A stretch of 41,436 nucleotides of DNA from Bryobacterales bacterium (GTDB lineage: Bacteria > Acidobacteriota > Terriglobia > Bryobacterales > Bryobacteraceae): assembly GCA_003136675.1 (NCBI GenBank), contig PLFE01000065.1, positions 9,695 through 51,130 on the forward strand. The letters run 5' to 3'. The notes beneath the pieces were generated by a model, which saw only the letters and a program-made list of their open reading frames with translations, was not told the DNA's origin and made no database searches. Positions within the stretch are counted from its first letter, which is position 1. Each line of letters opens with the position of its first letter. This document shows positions 32,179 to 41,136 of this stretch, piece by piece. The position numbers and the translations under genes were made by a program.

Positions 32179-34272
32179 ATGCGCCTCGTCATCTCCGCCT
32201 TCACGTCTGCCGTAACGGCCATCCTCGTTCTCGTCGCGCCAGTCGGCGCGAATCCCGCGTTCACGATCGACGACATCCTCAGCTCGTCCTTCCCCAGTGC
32301 GCTCGTCGGTAACCCCCGGGGGAAGCTGGTCTGGCCGCAAGCCACACGAGGCGCGCATAACCTCTGGTTCGCCGAAGCGCCCAGCTTCCAAGGGCGGCAA
32401 ATTACGCACTACACCGAAGACGACGGGCAGGAACTGAGCGAGCTTTGCTTGAGTGAAGACGGCGCCGTGGTGGCTTTCACGCGTGGCGAAGGCACCAACG
32501 CGCATGGCGAGTATCCTAACCCGCGCCACCTGGTGGCGGGCGTGGAGCAGACGGTTTTCATCGTGAAGACCACGGGCGGAGATCCTAAAGAAGTCGGCAA
32601 AGGTCACGACCCGGCCCTTTCACCGGACGGCAAGACCGTGGCCTTCGTCACGGCCGGCCAGGTCTGGAGCGCGCCGGTCGATGGCAGCAAGAAGCCAGAG
32701 CAACTGATCCACGCGCGGGGCAATGCGGAGGGGCTCACATGGTCGCCCGATGGCAAGTTCCTGGCATTCACCAGCGGGCGCGTGCAGCATTCTTTCGTAG
32801 CGGTCTACACGCCGGGGGACAAAGCACTCCGCTATCTGGACGCGTCGGTCGACAATGACGGAAGCGCTACGTGGTCGCCCGATTCCACGAAGGTTGCCTT
32901 TATCCGCGTTCCAACAAGCCAAGAGGCTTTCGATTTCGGGCCGCGCCGCGCGAACGATGCGCCCTGGTCGATTCGCGTCGCCGACGTTGCCAGCGGAAAG
33001 GGCCGCGAGATCTGGCACGCACAACCGGGAAAAGGCAGCGAGTTTCGCGAGCTTGGCTCCGACAATCAGCTCTTCTGGGCAGCGGGCGACCGGGTGGTCT
33101 TCCCGTGGGAACGCAGCGGTTACTTACACCTTTACTCAGTGGCAGCTTCGGTGGCAGGTTCGGAGTTGGCCGCCGTGGAGCTCACACCGGGTCAGTTCGA
33201 AGTGGAGCACGTGGCGCTCTCGCCGGACCGGCGCATTCTCGCTTATTCATCCAACCAGGACGACATCGACCGGCGTCACCTCTGGCGCGTGAGCGTGGCC
33301 GGCGGGGCTGCGCGACGGCTGACGAATTCGCTCGACCTCGAATGGTCGCCGGCCTTCACGGGCAACGACGTTGCCTTTCTCCGTTCGGATTCGAAGCAGC
33401 CCGCGCGCGCTTCGATCATGACCCAGTCCGGCGTGCATGATCTGGATGCCCACTGGCTTCCCGCGGACTTCCCCGCCCCGTCATCGCTGGTCGAACCACA
33501 ACAGGTCATCTTTCCCGCCGCCGATGGACTCGCCATACACGGCCAGCTCTTTTTGCCGCAAGGCGGAGGCGCCAAGCGTCCCGCCGTTATTTTCCTGCAC
33601 GGCGGATCGCGCCGCCAGATGTTACTCGGATGGCATTACATGTTCTATTACAACCAGGCTTATGGATTCAACCAATACCTGGCCAGTAAGGGCTACGTCG
33701 TGTTATCCATCAACTATAGAAGCGGGATTGGCTACGGGCTCGATTTTCGGGAAGCGGTGAACTACGGCGCAACCGGCGCAAGTGAGTTCGACGATGTACT
33801 GGGCGCGGGCCTCTATCTCAGATCGCGGCCGGATGTGATTGGCGACAAGATCGGCTTGTGGGGTGGTTCTTACGGCGGCTATCTCACGGCGCTGGGGCTG
33901 GCGCGCGCGTCGGATCTATTCGCGGCGGGCGTGGACCTGCATGGCGTTCACGAATGGAATGACGAGATACAGAACTTCGTGCCGGCCTATGATCCGCAGA
34001 AGCGTCAGGATCTGGCACGCGTGGCGTTTCAATCGTCTCCGATGGCCTTTGTGGACACCTGGAAATCTCCCGTGCTTCTGATCCATGGAGATGACGACCG
34101 GAATGTGAACTTTAGGCAGACTCTGATGTTGGTGGAGGCGCTTCGGAAACGGAATGTCGAATTCGAGGAGATCGTGTTTCCCGATGAAATTCATGACCTT
34201 CTGCTGCATGAGGATTGGCTGACGGCTTACCACGCGGCGGACGATTTCCTGGGGCGGCATTTGCAGCATTGA
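32179..34272 (+). CDS. Exported S9-family (prolyl oligopeptidase-like) serine peptidase
   Basis: 697 aa. Signal peptide RLVISAFTSAVTAILVLVAP, likely cut after VGA. Residues about 30-430 form a beta-propeller with WD40-like PD40 repeats (ALSPDGKTVAFVTAGQVWSA; LTWSPDGKFLAFTSG; ATWSPDSTKVAFIRV; ALSPDRRILAYSSNQ). Residues about 440-697 are the alpha/beta-hydrolase domain with VIFLHGGSRRQM, then the nucleophile Ser564 in GLWGGSYGG, Asp640 in LIHGDDDRNV and His672 in PDEIHDLL, a complete triad. It probably cleaves oligopeptides outside the cytoplasm, as dipeptidyl peptidases and acylaminoacyl peptidases do. It has its own promoter-like TACAAT 5 nt upstream. Confidence 0.9.
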   Translation: MRLVISAFTSAVTAILVLVAPVGANPAFTIDDILSSSFPSALVGNPRGKLVWPQATRGAHNLWFAEAPSFQGRQITHYTEDDGQELSELCLSEDGAVVAFTRGEGTNAHGEYPNPRHLVAGVEQTVFIVKTTGGDPKEVGKGHDPALSPDGKTVAFVTAGQVWSAPVDGSKKPEQLIHARGNAEGLTWSPDGKFLAFTSGRVQHSFVAVYTPGDKALRYLDASVDNDGSATWSPDSTKVAFIRVPTSQEAFDFGPRRANDAPWSIRVADVASGKGREIWHAQPGKGSEFRELGSDNQLFWAAGDRVVFPWERSGYLHLYSVAASVAGSELAAVELTPGQFEVEHVALSPDRRILAYSSNQDDIDRRHLWRVSVAGGAARRLTNSLDLEWSPAFTGNDVAFLRSDSKQPARASIMTQSGVHDLDAHWLPADFPAPSSLVEPQQVIFPAADGLAIHGQLFLPQGGGAKRPAVIFLHGGSRRQMLLGWHYMFYYNQAYGFNQYLASKGYVVLSINYRSGIGYGLDFREAVNYGATGASEFDDVLGAGLYLRSRPDVIGDKIGLWGGSYGGYLTALGLARASDLFAAGVDLHGVHEWNDEIQNFVPAYDPQKRQDLARVAFQSSPMAFVDTWKSPVLLIHGDDDRNVNFRQTLMLVEALRKRNVEFEEIVFPDEIHDLLLHEDWLTAYHAADDFLGRHLQH

Positions 34273-34280
34273 AGGACACG

Positions 34281-34358
34281 ATGGCGGTTCAATGGACGAA
34301 GCCGGATAGTGACCGTGATATTCGCCCGCGTTTCTTTCTCGGCATGATAAGGAGGTGA
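34281..34358 (+). CDS. Possible 25-aa ORF coupled to the hicB-like start
   Basis: An ATG at 34281 with GAAGGA 4 nt upstream opens a 25-codon frame beginning MAVQWTKPDS and ending MIRR. Its TGA overlaps the GTG of the hicB-like gene as GTGA, the coupling pattern used elsewhere in this window. The hicB GTG has an AAGGAGGTGA so close that it overlaps the start, so coupling could explain how it is read. No homology is recognised. It could be a leader peptide, a relict, or chance. Confidence 0.3.
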   Translation: MAVQWTKPDSDRDIRPRFFLGMIRR

Positions 34359-34715
34359 AGCTGACGATTGACCTGGAACGCGAGGAGGACGGCCGCTGGA
34401 TCGCCGAAGCACTCGAACTCGCAGGCGTGATGTGTTACGGCCAGACACGCGACGAGGCAATCAGCAATACAGAGCGCCTGGCGATCGAAGTGATTGCCGA
34501 CCGCATCGCGTATGGTGACCTTCCCTCCTCTGCGCTTGGCGTTTCCTTCTTGGCGTTTCCTTCACGGTTCCAGATGAGCAGTTGGCCAGCCCGTAAGGCG
34601 CGGATGGTTCTCGGCGCGTTACTAAGGGCGGCTGGCGGATCGAACGTCAAGGCGGTTCCACCGATTGCTTAGGCGTGAGGCCAAGCGGACTGGGCTAACG
34701 CCGACAGATCTGTAA
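34355..34715 (+). pseudogene. Broken hicB-hicA toxin-antitoxin module
   Basis: From GTG 34355 the frame reads KLTIDLEREEDGRWIAEALE, then CYGQTRDEAISNTERLAIEV, a HicB-type antitoxin. A 14-bp tandem duplication (34536-34563) shifts the frame; with one copy removed it would read LGVSFTVPDEQLASP and stop at 34594-34596. Because of the shift, translation instead runs into the HicA start (MSSWPARKARMVLGALLR, ATG 34574) in the same frame. HicA is itself damaged: its pieces GWRIERQGG, SHRLLRR and [12 protein letters not shown] (stop 34713-34715) lie in different frames, and about 24 central residues are missing. The encoded 105-aa fusion is unlikely to work as toxin. hicB DNA-binding tail is lost. 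Confidence 0.7.
34536..34563. repeat. Exact 14-bp tandem duplication inside the hicB-like gene
   Basis: TTGGCGTTTCCTTC is present at 34536-34549 and again at 34550-34563. Fourteen is not a multiple of three, so the duplication is the frame-breaking mutation of hicB. Confidence 0.9.
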
Positions 34716-34740
34716 CCCAGCCCAATCTCCAAATGTCAAA

Positions 34741-35934
34741 ATGAACTCAGTGCTTCCTATCGATCAGCAAATTGCCTACATCAAGAAAGGCATCGTCGAA
34801 CTTATCCGCGAAGACGATCTTCGCGAGCGCCTCGCTAAGAAAGGCAAACTGCGCGTAAAAGCCGGGTTTGACCCCACATCGCCCGATCTTCACCTCGGCC
34901 ACACCGTTCTGATCCGCAAGCTGAAGCACTTCCAGGACCTGGGCCACACCGTCATCTTCCTTGTAGGCGATTCTACCGCCATGATCGGAGATCCTTCCGG
35001 GCGTAACACGACGCGTCCCCCAATGACGCGTAAGCAGATCGAGGCAAACACCGAAACCTATAAAGAGCAGGTTTTCAAGCTGCTGGACCCGGCAAAAACC
35101 GAAGTCCGCTACAACAGCGAATGGTTCGGCAAATTCGGTTTCGACGAGTTTGTAAATCTCTGCTCGAAATACACCATCGCGCGGCTGTTGGAGCGTGACG
35201 AATTTTCCAAACGCTACGCCGAAAAGGCGCCCATCTCCCTGCATGAGCTGCTCTATCCGCTGGTGCAAGGCTACGATTCCGTGGCGCTGGAATGCGACGT
35301 CGAACTGGGCGGCACGGACCAGAAGTTCAACCTATTGGTGGGCCGCGAACTACAGAAGGACGCCGGACAGCCTCCGCAGATTGTTCTCACCATGCCGATT
35401 CTCGAAGGCCTGGACGGCGGGAGGAAGATGTCCAAGTCTCTCGGCAACTATATCGGGATCGCCGAGCCGCCGGAGGTGATGTTCCGCAAAATCATGCAGA
35501 TCAGCGATGAGTTGATGTTCCGCTACTACGAACTGCTCACCGATCTGAGCCTGCCGGAGATCGCGGCGCTGCGCACAGGGCATCCCATGGAAGCGAAGAT
35601 GCAGTTGGGCCGGATGATTGTCACAGACTTCCATTCCGCCGAAGCCGCGGCGAAAGCTCAGGACGAATTTACGCACGTGGTGCGCCAAAAAGAAGTTCCC
35701 GAAGAGATGCAGTCCGCCACCATTCCGCCTCAAGCGTGGTCGAACGGAAATCTACGCGTCGACAAACTGCTGGCCCACGCTGGCCTCGCGGATTCCGTTA
35801 CCGATGCCACTCGCAAACTGAAATCGGGCGCAGTGAAGATCAACGGTGAGCGCTGTGGCGCGCTTCTGCTGGAAAATCCCGCGGCCGAGTTAGTGATTCA
35901 GGTGGGCAAGCAGTGGCGGCGCGTCACTCGATAA
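34741..35934 (+). CDS. tyrS: Tyrosyl-tRNA synthetase
   Basis: 397 aa class I aminoacyl-tRNA synthetase that charges tRNA-Tyr in the cytosol. The HIGH motif is HLGH (51-54) after [15 protein letters not shown] is at 229-233 in [17 protein letters not shown]. The tyrosine-site stretch [15 protein letters not shown] is present. An S4 RNA-binding domain ends the protein ([29 protein letters not shown]). The HLGH and layout fit the TyrZ-like bacterial subgroup. No T-box leader is seen in the 25 bp between the end of the hicA debris (34715) and the ATG at 34741. The gene is a single unit followed 42 bp later by an acyltransferase. Confidence 0.95.
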   Translation: MNSVLPIDQQIAYIKKGIVELIREDDLRERLAKKGKLRVKAGFDPTSPDLHLGHTVLIRKLKHFQDLGHTVIFLVGDSTAMIGDPSGRNTTRPPMTRKQIEANTETYKEQVFKLLDPAKTEVRYNSEWFGKFGFDEFVNLCSKYTIARLLERDEFSKRYAEKAPISLHELLYPLVQGYDSVALECDVELGGTDQKFNLLVGRELQKDAGQPPQIVLTMPILEGLDGGRKMSKSLGNYIGIAEPPEVMFRKIMQISDELMFRYYELLTDLSLPEIAALRTGHPMEAKMQLGRMIVTDFHSAEAAAKAQDEFTHVVRQKEVPEEMQSATIPPQAWSNGNLRVDKLLAHAGLADSVTDATRKLKSGAVKINGERCGALLLENPAAELVIQVGKQWRRVTR

Positions 35935-35976
35935 TTTCTCTGATCAGTTTCTCGCGCCGACCGCACTCATTACCTG

Positions 35977-37029
35977 ATGCGGGGTACGTCCAACGACCAT
36001 TACATTCCGACGCTTGATGGCTGGCGCGCCGTCGCCATCGCAGGCGTTCTTCTCTGCCACTCATTTCCGTCCACTTACTGGACCATGAGCGGCGCCCTCG
36101 GAGTTAATCTCTTCTTCGCCATCAGCGGGTACCTGATCACGATGCGGCTGCTGGTTGAAAAGGAGTTGGGTAGCTTCTACCTCCGCCGGGCGTTCCGGAT
36201 TCTGCCGGCCGCCCTGGTCTATCTGGCCGCGGTTGCGGTGCTTGCGGCCCCTGGCTTTATCGAAGCGTCGCGCACCGATATCTTCAGTTGCCTCGTCTTC
36301 CTACGGAACTATTGGGGCGCTGGCCCTCTGCACGGATGGTACACGGGACACTTCTGGTCGCTTGCGGTGGAGGAGCAGTTCTATCTTTTCTGGCCGGCCC
36401 TGCTTTTTCTGGCGGGCTCGAAACGCGCGCGGTGGATTGCACCGGGGCTCGCCGCGGCGTTCGCGATCTGGCGCAGCGTCGACATGCGTCACGCGTGGGT
36501 CACCGATCTGTTTCACGATGAAATGCTGCGCAATAATCCACTGCGCAGCGACTACCGGATGGATTCCCTGCTTTGGGGTTGTACTCTGGCGCTGCTCACG
36601 GACGGGCGCGATTTGAAGGGGATCGTGCCGGCGCGCGCTTCCAGTTGGATCGCGGTGGGCGCGCTGGTTGCCTCTATCGCCCTGAATGTGGTGCAACCAC
36701 AGGGTTACTTCATCGTGCAAGCGTTATTGCTCCCGGTGGTCCTGATAGCAACCGTTGCGCAGCCTCAAGCACGGCTTAGCCAATTGCTTGAGTCAAGCCC
36801 GCTTCAATGGATGGGCCGCCTCTCATACAGCCTCTATCTGTGGCAGCAGCTTTTCTTTCACTCGGGGTACCACCATGGAGTGCTACAGCGCTTCCCGCTC
36901 AACTTAGTATTGGCCCTAGCCTGCGCGTGGCTCAGTTACAGGTTTGTGGAGCGGCCCGCGATCAGGCTGGGCCGGCGTCTGCTGCAACCAAGAAAACTAT
37001 TCATTTCCGCGGTTGCCGGGGTGGGATGA
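35977..37029 (+). CDS. Acyltransferase 3 family membrane protein (OafA/YrhL-like)
   Basis: 350 aa inner-membrane O-acyltransferase with about ten hydrophobic segments. The family start YIPTLDGWRAVAIAGVLLCH contains the conserved Arg, and the next loop has GVNLFFAISGYLITMRLLVE. The FYLRRAFRILPA and GHFWSLAVEEQFYLFWP stretches (R-x-x-R and the S-L-x-x-E-E-Q-F-Y box) are typical. It lacks a C-terminal SGNH domain. Such enzymes add acetyl or other acyl groups to cell-surface polysaccharides, lipids or antibiotics; the acceptor is unknown. Convergent with the metallo-beta-lactamase-fold gene. Confidence 0.88.
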   Translation: MRGTSNDHYIPTLDGWRAVAIAGVLLCHSFPSTYWTMSGALGVNLFFAISGYLITMRLLVEKELGSFYLRRAFRILPAALVYLAAVAVLAAPGFIEASRTDIFSCLVFLRNYWGAGPLHGWYTGHFWSLAVEEQFYLFWPALLFLAGSKRARWIAPGLAAAFAIWRSVDMRHAWVTDLFHDEMLRNNPLRSDYRMDSLLWGCTLALLTDGRDLKGIVPARASSWIAVGALVASIALNVVQPQGYFIVQALLLPVVLIATVAQPQARLSQLLESSPLQWMGRLSYSLYLWQQLFFHSGYHHGVLQRFPLNLVLALACAWLSYRFVERPAIRLGRRLLQPRKLFISAVAGVG

Positions 37030-37043
37030 AAAAGGAGTGTCGG

Positions 37044-38039
37044 CTAAGCTAACTCCAGCGCATGGGCGCGAGCGTGCCGCAAGCGCGCCGACTTACCGGC
37101 TTTTACATCTTCAGGAAACGTAGTTCCGGTGAGTTCCTGATAGACCTTCTCCACCTGATCGGCGAGTCCGTCTTTGGAAACATACCGCGCGATTCTCGCC
37201 TCGGCAGTCAAGTCGGCTTGAATCTGGCCAACCGACCCATAGATATCACGGGGAGTCTTCCCGGCCTGCACCATAGCACTTACCCGGTCACGCAGATGTG
37301 AAAAGAATAGTCGCTGGTCTTCCAGAACCGCGCCAACTCCTCTTGGGCCATGCCCCGGACAAACCACTTGCGCGCCCAGCTTCTTCGCGGCATCGAGGGT
37401 CGCAATCCACTTCCCCACGTCGCCATCGCCCACGAAGTTATACGGACCGTTCACACAGGCGTCGCCCGAAAACAGAATTCGCTCCTTCGGCAGCCACGCC
37501 ATGGCATCCCCATGGGTGTGCGCAACGCCCAGATGCAGCAACTCCACGCGATGCTCGCCATCATCAAAGAACAGCTCCCGCGGGAAGAGCACTGAAGGAG
37601 GCTTCAACTGGGAAGCGGCCACATCCGGGCGCGATTTGGCCGCTTCATTCCAACGGCCCGGTTCATACCGCTTCAGTTCTTCGATGACGCCGGTGTGCGC
37701 CACCGGTGTGGCTCCGTTATCCACCCAGACCTGGTTCCCGTACAGGTGATCGCCATGGTGATGCGTATCGAACGCGAACCGAATGGGCTTCGGAGTGATG
37801 GCGCGGATTTTGGGCAGGATCTCGCGCGCTCCCGACGGAAAATTGGCGTCAATCACCAAAACGTAATCTTTGAATACAATCCAGCCGTTGTTGCAATGGC
37901 CGTGGTGCTCGATGTCGCCCTGGTGGAAGTACACGCCGGGAGAAAGCGGGTCTACTCGGTTCACAAGGTCTTGCGCCTTCGCCAAGCCCGCCAACGCAGC
38001 CGTTCCCGCCAGCAGCGTTCTTCTGGAGATGTCGCACAT
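37044..38039 (-). CDS. Tat-exported metallo-beta-lactamase-fold hydrolase
   Basis: 331 aa. The N-terminus CDISRRTLLAGTAALAGLAK is a twin-arginine signal. The metal site is HHHGDH (93-98), followed by the later ligands in GVAHTHGDAMAWLP, FSGDACVNGPYNF and VVCPGHGPRGVG, giving a complete dinuclear zinc site typical of class B3 or SoxH/glyoxalase II-like enzymes. The substrate is unknown; no carbapenemase claim is made. A TATGAT -10-like box (complement of 38051-38056) lies 11 nt before the ATG, in the 41-bp divergent region with prfB. Confidence 0.85.
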   Translation of the reverse strand: MCDISRRTLLAGTAALAGLAKAQDLVNRVDPLSPGVYFHQGDIEHHGHCNNGWIVFKDYVLVIDANFPSGAREILPKIRAITPKPIRFAFDTHHHGDHLYGNQVWVDNGATPVAHTGVIEELKRYEPGRWNEAAKSRPDVAASQLKPPSVLFPRELFFDDGEHRVELLHLGVAHTHGDAMAWLPKERILFSGDACVNGPYNFVGDGDVGKWIATLDAAKKLGAQVVCPGHGPRGVGAVLEDQRLFFSHLRDRVSAMVQAGKTPRDIYGSVGQIQADLTAEARIARYVSKDGLADQVEKVYQELTGTTFPEDVKAGKSARLRHARAHALELA

Positions 38040-38080
38040 AGATGGCTGCCATCATATCGCGGTGTAACATAAAGGAAGCC

Positions 38081-39212
38081 ATGTCCCTCGAAGAACTCGA
38101 CCGCGAGTATCTGCCCTTGCGCGAAAAGGCCTCTGCCGTCCGGAGTTATCTTTGACGCTGCGCAGAGGCGCCGTCAATTGGATGAAACCGAAGCGCTGAT
38201 CTCCGGCGCCGATTTCTGGAACAGCCCCGAAAAAAGTCAGAAAGTGATGCAGGAGCGTAAACGGCTCCAGGAAGCGATCGACAACGATGCGCGGGTGAGT
38301 TCTCTCACTTCAGACCTGGATACGCTTTTCGAACTTGCGCGCGAAGGCGAAACCGTGAGCGGCGAGATTGAAAGCTCGCTGAAGAACTACGGCGGCGTGC
38401 TGGAAAAGCTGGAGACGCTCATGCTGCTCTCAGGCGAGAACGATATCCGTCCCGCGATCGTGGCCATTCATCCGGGCGCCGGCGGCACAGAAAGCCAGGA
38501 CTGGGCTGAGATGCTGCTCCGCATGTACCTGCGCTGGACTGAGCGCATGGGTTTTGGCACTGTGATCATGGACCGGCAGGAGGGCGAAGGCGCGGGCATC
38601 AAGTCGGTCACGTTTGAAGTAAACGGTGAATACGCTTACGGCCTGCTGCAATCGGAAATCGGTATCCACCGGCTGGTGCGCATTTCCCCTTTCGATGCCA
38701 ACGCGCGCCGGCACACGTCGTTCGCATCGGTATTCGTGTATCCGCAGATCGACGACGAAATCAAGATCGATATCCGCGTGGAAGACCTGCGCATCGATAC
38801 CTTCCGTGCATCGGGTGCGGGCGGTCAGCACGTCAACATGACGGATTCGGCGGTGCGCATTACTCACTTGCCCACCAATACAGTTGTGCAATGTCAGAAC
38901 GAGCGGTCGCAGCATAAAAATCGCGACGGGGCGATGAAGCAGTTGCGAGCGCGTTTATATGAGCGGGAGCTGGAGAAGAAGCGTGAAGAGGCCCGCAAGA
39001 CCGAGGCTTCCAAGCTCGATATCAAGTTCGGCAGCCAGATCCGCAGCTATGTACTTGCGCCCTATCGCATGATCAAAGATCACCGGACTAAGTTGTCGGT
39101 GGGCGATGTGGACCCTGTTCTCGACGGCGATCTGGAACCCATGATTCACGCGTACCTGGTGTATCGCAAGACCGGCAAGACCGCCGGCGACACAGATGAT
39201 CTCCCGGAGTGA
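38081..39212 (+). CDS. prfB: Peptide chain release factor 2 (programmed +1 frameshift)
   Basis: RF2 recognises UGA and UAA and releases the finished peptide. Translation starts at ATG 38081, after AAGGA (38072-38076), and meets TGA at 38153-38155 after 24 codons in the context CTT TGA C, the conserved RF2 shift site. Ribosomes move +1 to GAC (38154) and continue to 39212, giving about 376 aa. Upstream of CTT the stimulating site is GGAG rather than E. coli's AGGGGG. The body has GAGGQHVNM (peptidyl-transferase GGQ) and ISPFD, the SPF tripeptide specific for RF2. Low RF2 raises frameshifting, so the gene regulates itself. It overlaps tsaC by 17 nt. Confidence 0.95.
38150..38156 (+). promoter_or_regulatory. 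RF2 programmed frameshift site CTTTGAC
   Basis: CTT TGA C at 38150-38156 with GGAG 4 nt upstream (38142-38145). A slow UGA decoding step lets the P-site tRNA slip from CUU to UUU. Confidence 0.9.
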
Positions 39213-40113
39213 GTTACTTGCGGCCGCTGAGGCGATTCGCGCCGGCGAGTTAGTCGCGTTTCCCACAGAAACTGTTTACGGACTCGGTGCAAATGCACTG
39301 GACCCCGAAGCCGTCGCGCGAATTTATGAAGCGAAGGGACGCCCGGCGTCGAGCCCGTTGATTGTCCACGTGGCGAGTGTTGAGCAAGCGCGCGAACTGG
39401 CGGCCGACTGGCCCGATAGCGCGCAGAAACTTGCTGAGCTTTTCTGGCCCGGACCTTTGACGCTGGTGGTCCACAAGAATCCGATTATTCCCGACCGCTT
39501 GACGGGGGGCCTTGATACCGTGGGTTTGCGGATGCCCGCAAATACCATCGCACTGGCGCTGATTCGTGAAGCAGGCGTGCCGCTGGCGGCCCCGAGCGCC
39601 AACCGGTTCACCGAGCTTTCGCCGACAACGGCGCAGCATGTTCGCGAATCGCTCGGGGATCGCGTGGCGCTGATCCTGGATGGCGGCCCGACAGATGTTG
39701 GGATCGAATCGACCGTGCTGGCCGTTTCGCCCCCTTGCTTGCTGCGCCCGGGTTCGATCACGCGGGAACAGATTGAAAGCGTGATTGGTCCCATTAGCGT
39801 GGACGCGTCCGATCAGATCGGCCGTTCGCCCGGCCAACATGCTCGGCACTATCAACCGCGCACGCGTTTGGTACTTGCACGGGCCAACGAGTTACCGGCC
39901 GGTCGCGGAGCATACCTATTTGTTTCTGTGCCCGGCAAAGCCGCTCAACCGATCCATATGCCGGCCGATGCCCGCGCTTACGCGCAACGCCTCTACGCGT
40001 TGTTGCATGAACTGGACGCCCAAAATCTGGATTGGATCGCCGTGGAACCGCCGCCCGAAGGCTCGGAATGGGACGGCATCCGCGATCGGCTTCGTCGCGC
40101 GTCGGCGGTTTAA
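39196..40113 (+). CDS. tsaC: L-threonylcarbamoyladenylate synthase (Sua5-type)
   Basis: 305 aa. It makes threonylcarbamoyl-AMP from Thr, bicarbonate and ATP, the first step of the t6A modification at A37 of tRNAs that read ANN codons. The YrdC/Sua5 domain (1-200) has AFPTETVYGLGANALDPEAV, YEAKGRPASSPLIVHV (KxR site), LPFWPGPLTLVV-like LFWPGPLTLVV, GLDTVGLRMPAN and APSANRFTELSPT. A C-terminal Sua5 domain follows after SPGQHARHYQPRTRLV. The longer Sua5 form is present, not the short TsaC. It starts inside the end of prfB; both act in translation. Confidence 0.94.
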   Translation: MISRSELLAAAEAIRAGELVAFPTETVYGLGANALDPEAVARIYEAKGRPASSPLIVHVASVEQARELAADWPDSAQKLAELFWPGPLTLVVHKNPIIPDRLTGGLDTVGLRMPANTIALALIREAGVPLAAPSANRFTELSPTTAQHVRESLGDRVALILDGGPTDVGIESTVLAVSPPCLLRPGSITREQIESVIGPISVDASDQIGRSPGQHARHYQPRTRLVLARANELPAGRGAYLFVSVPGKAAQPIHMPADARAYAQRLYALLHELDAQNLDWIAVEPPPEGSEWDGIRDRLRRASAV

Positions 40114-40122
40114 ACTGGCCGT

Positions 40123-40671
40123 ATGGCCCACCGTTTCAGCACCTCTTACCTTGAGGATTCCCTTACAGTCTTCCGCTATTACAAGAACATCGCGGAAAAA
40201 GCCATGGAGCAAGTCACAGATGACCAGCTCATCGCGGTATCGGACGAAGAGATGAATTCGATTGCGGTGATCGTGAAGCATATGGCCGGCAATATGCGAT
40301 CGCGCTGGACAGATTTCCTGACGACGGATGGCGAGAAGCCTGACCGGGAGCGGGAAATGGAATTCGCCGAGCCGCCGGCTTCGCGCAAAGAGCTACTGGC
40401 GCTGTGGGAGCAAGGCTGGCAATGCGTGTTCGAAGCTCTGGAGCCGCTGTCCGATCAGGATCTGCAACGCACCGTAACCATACGCGGAGAGGTGCATTCG
40501 GTGATGCAGGCGATTAACCGGCAGGTGGCACACTACCCGTATCACTGCGGCCAGATCGTATTTCTCGCCAAGCATTTTCAACATGCGAACTGGAAATCGT
40601 TGAGCGTCCCGCGCGGTCAATCGGCTGAATTTAATCGGCGCGTTCTTGCTGGAGAAGCCAGCCAGCGGTAG
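40123..40671 (+). CDS. DUF1572 / DinB-like four-helix protein
   Basis: 182 aa. The pattern STSYLEDSLTVFRYYKNIAE, SIAVIVKHMAGNMRSRWTDF, WQCVFEALEPLSDQDLQRTV and NRQVAHYPYHCGQIVFLAK matches the DUF1572 branch of the DinB/YfiT-like superfamily. His residues at KHMAGNM, VAHYPYHCGQ could bind a metal, as in related bacillithiol-dependent transferases. No substrate is known. It starts 10 bp after tsaC, and may share its transcript. No signal peptide, so cytosolic. Confidence 0.85.
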   Translation: MAHRFSTSYLEDSLTVFRYYKNIAEKAMEQVTDDQLIAVSDEEMNSIAVIVKHMAGNMRSRWTDFLTTDGEKPDREREMEFAEPPASRKELLALWEQGWQCVFEALEPLSDQDLQRTVTIRGEVHSVMQAINRQVAHYPYHCGQIVFLAKHFQHANWKSLSVPRGQSAEFNRRVLAGEASQR

Positions 40672-40684
40672 GCGACGAAAGATC

Positions 40685-41079
40685 ATGCGGTCTGCGAAGT
40701 GCGCTTCTCTTTTTCTGATCGTGGCGGCGTCTCTCAGCGCAGAATCCATCAGGCGTCAAGGACGTATGCGGCTATGGAGCCCGAGAGCTATCCATCAGGC
40801 AAGAGCGGCGACTTCCGGGTGGAAGCTGATGGGCTTCGTCTCTATCTGCGGTCCCGCCACGGCGCTCAATTCGCGCAGAGCACCCCGGCACAGCGAGGAT
40901 TTGCAGGGTGTTCGTCCGCCGAATATGTTACGAAACGGGTACGTGTCGATGGACTCGCGAAGGGAGTCAGTATTTGCGTTCGCTCCGACGAAGGCCGCTA
41001 TGCCGAGTTGACGCTAGATGAAGCGGCCGCCAGGAAAGCGGACCACGTTTTGCTCACCTACACCGTTTGGGGGCCGTGA
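40685..41079 (+). pseudogene. Frameshifted gene for a small secreted protein
   Basis: ATG 40685 gives a clear signal peptide (RSAKCASLFLIVAASLSAES). The frame then turns into arginine-rich nonsense, while the next frame from about 40740 reads SRTYAAMEPESYPSGKSGDF, RVEADGLRLYLRSRHGAQFA, EYVTKRVRVDGLAKGVSICV and HVLLTYTVWGP, ending at 41079. A single shift near 40740-40760 joins them into about 131 aa. The mature part is beta-rich with two Cys. Unknown family. A one-base sequencing error would restore it, so it may be intact in the living strain. Confidence 0.5.
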
Positions 41080-41136
41080 ACAAACCGCCTGCGACGGCCA
41101 GCGTCCAAACCTGTTAGAGTTATTGATGCGGGTTCT

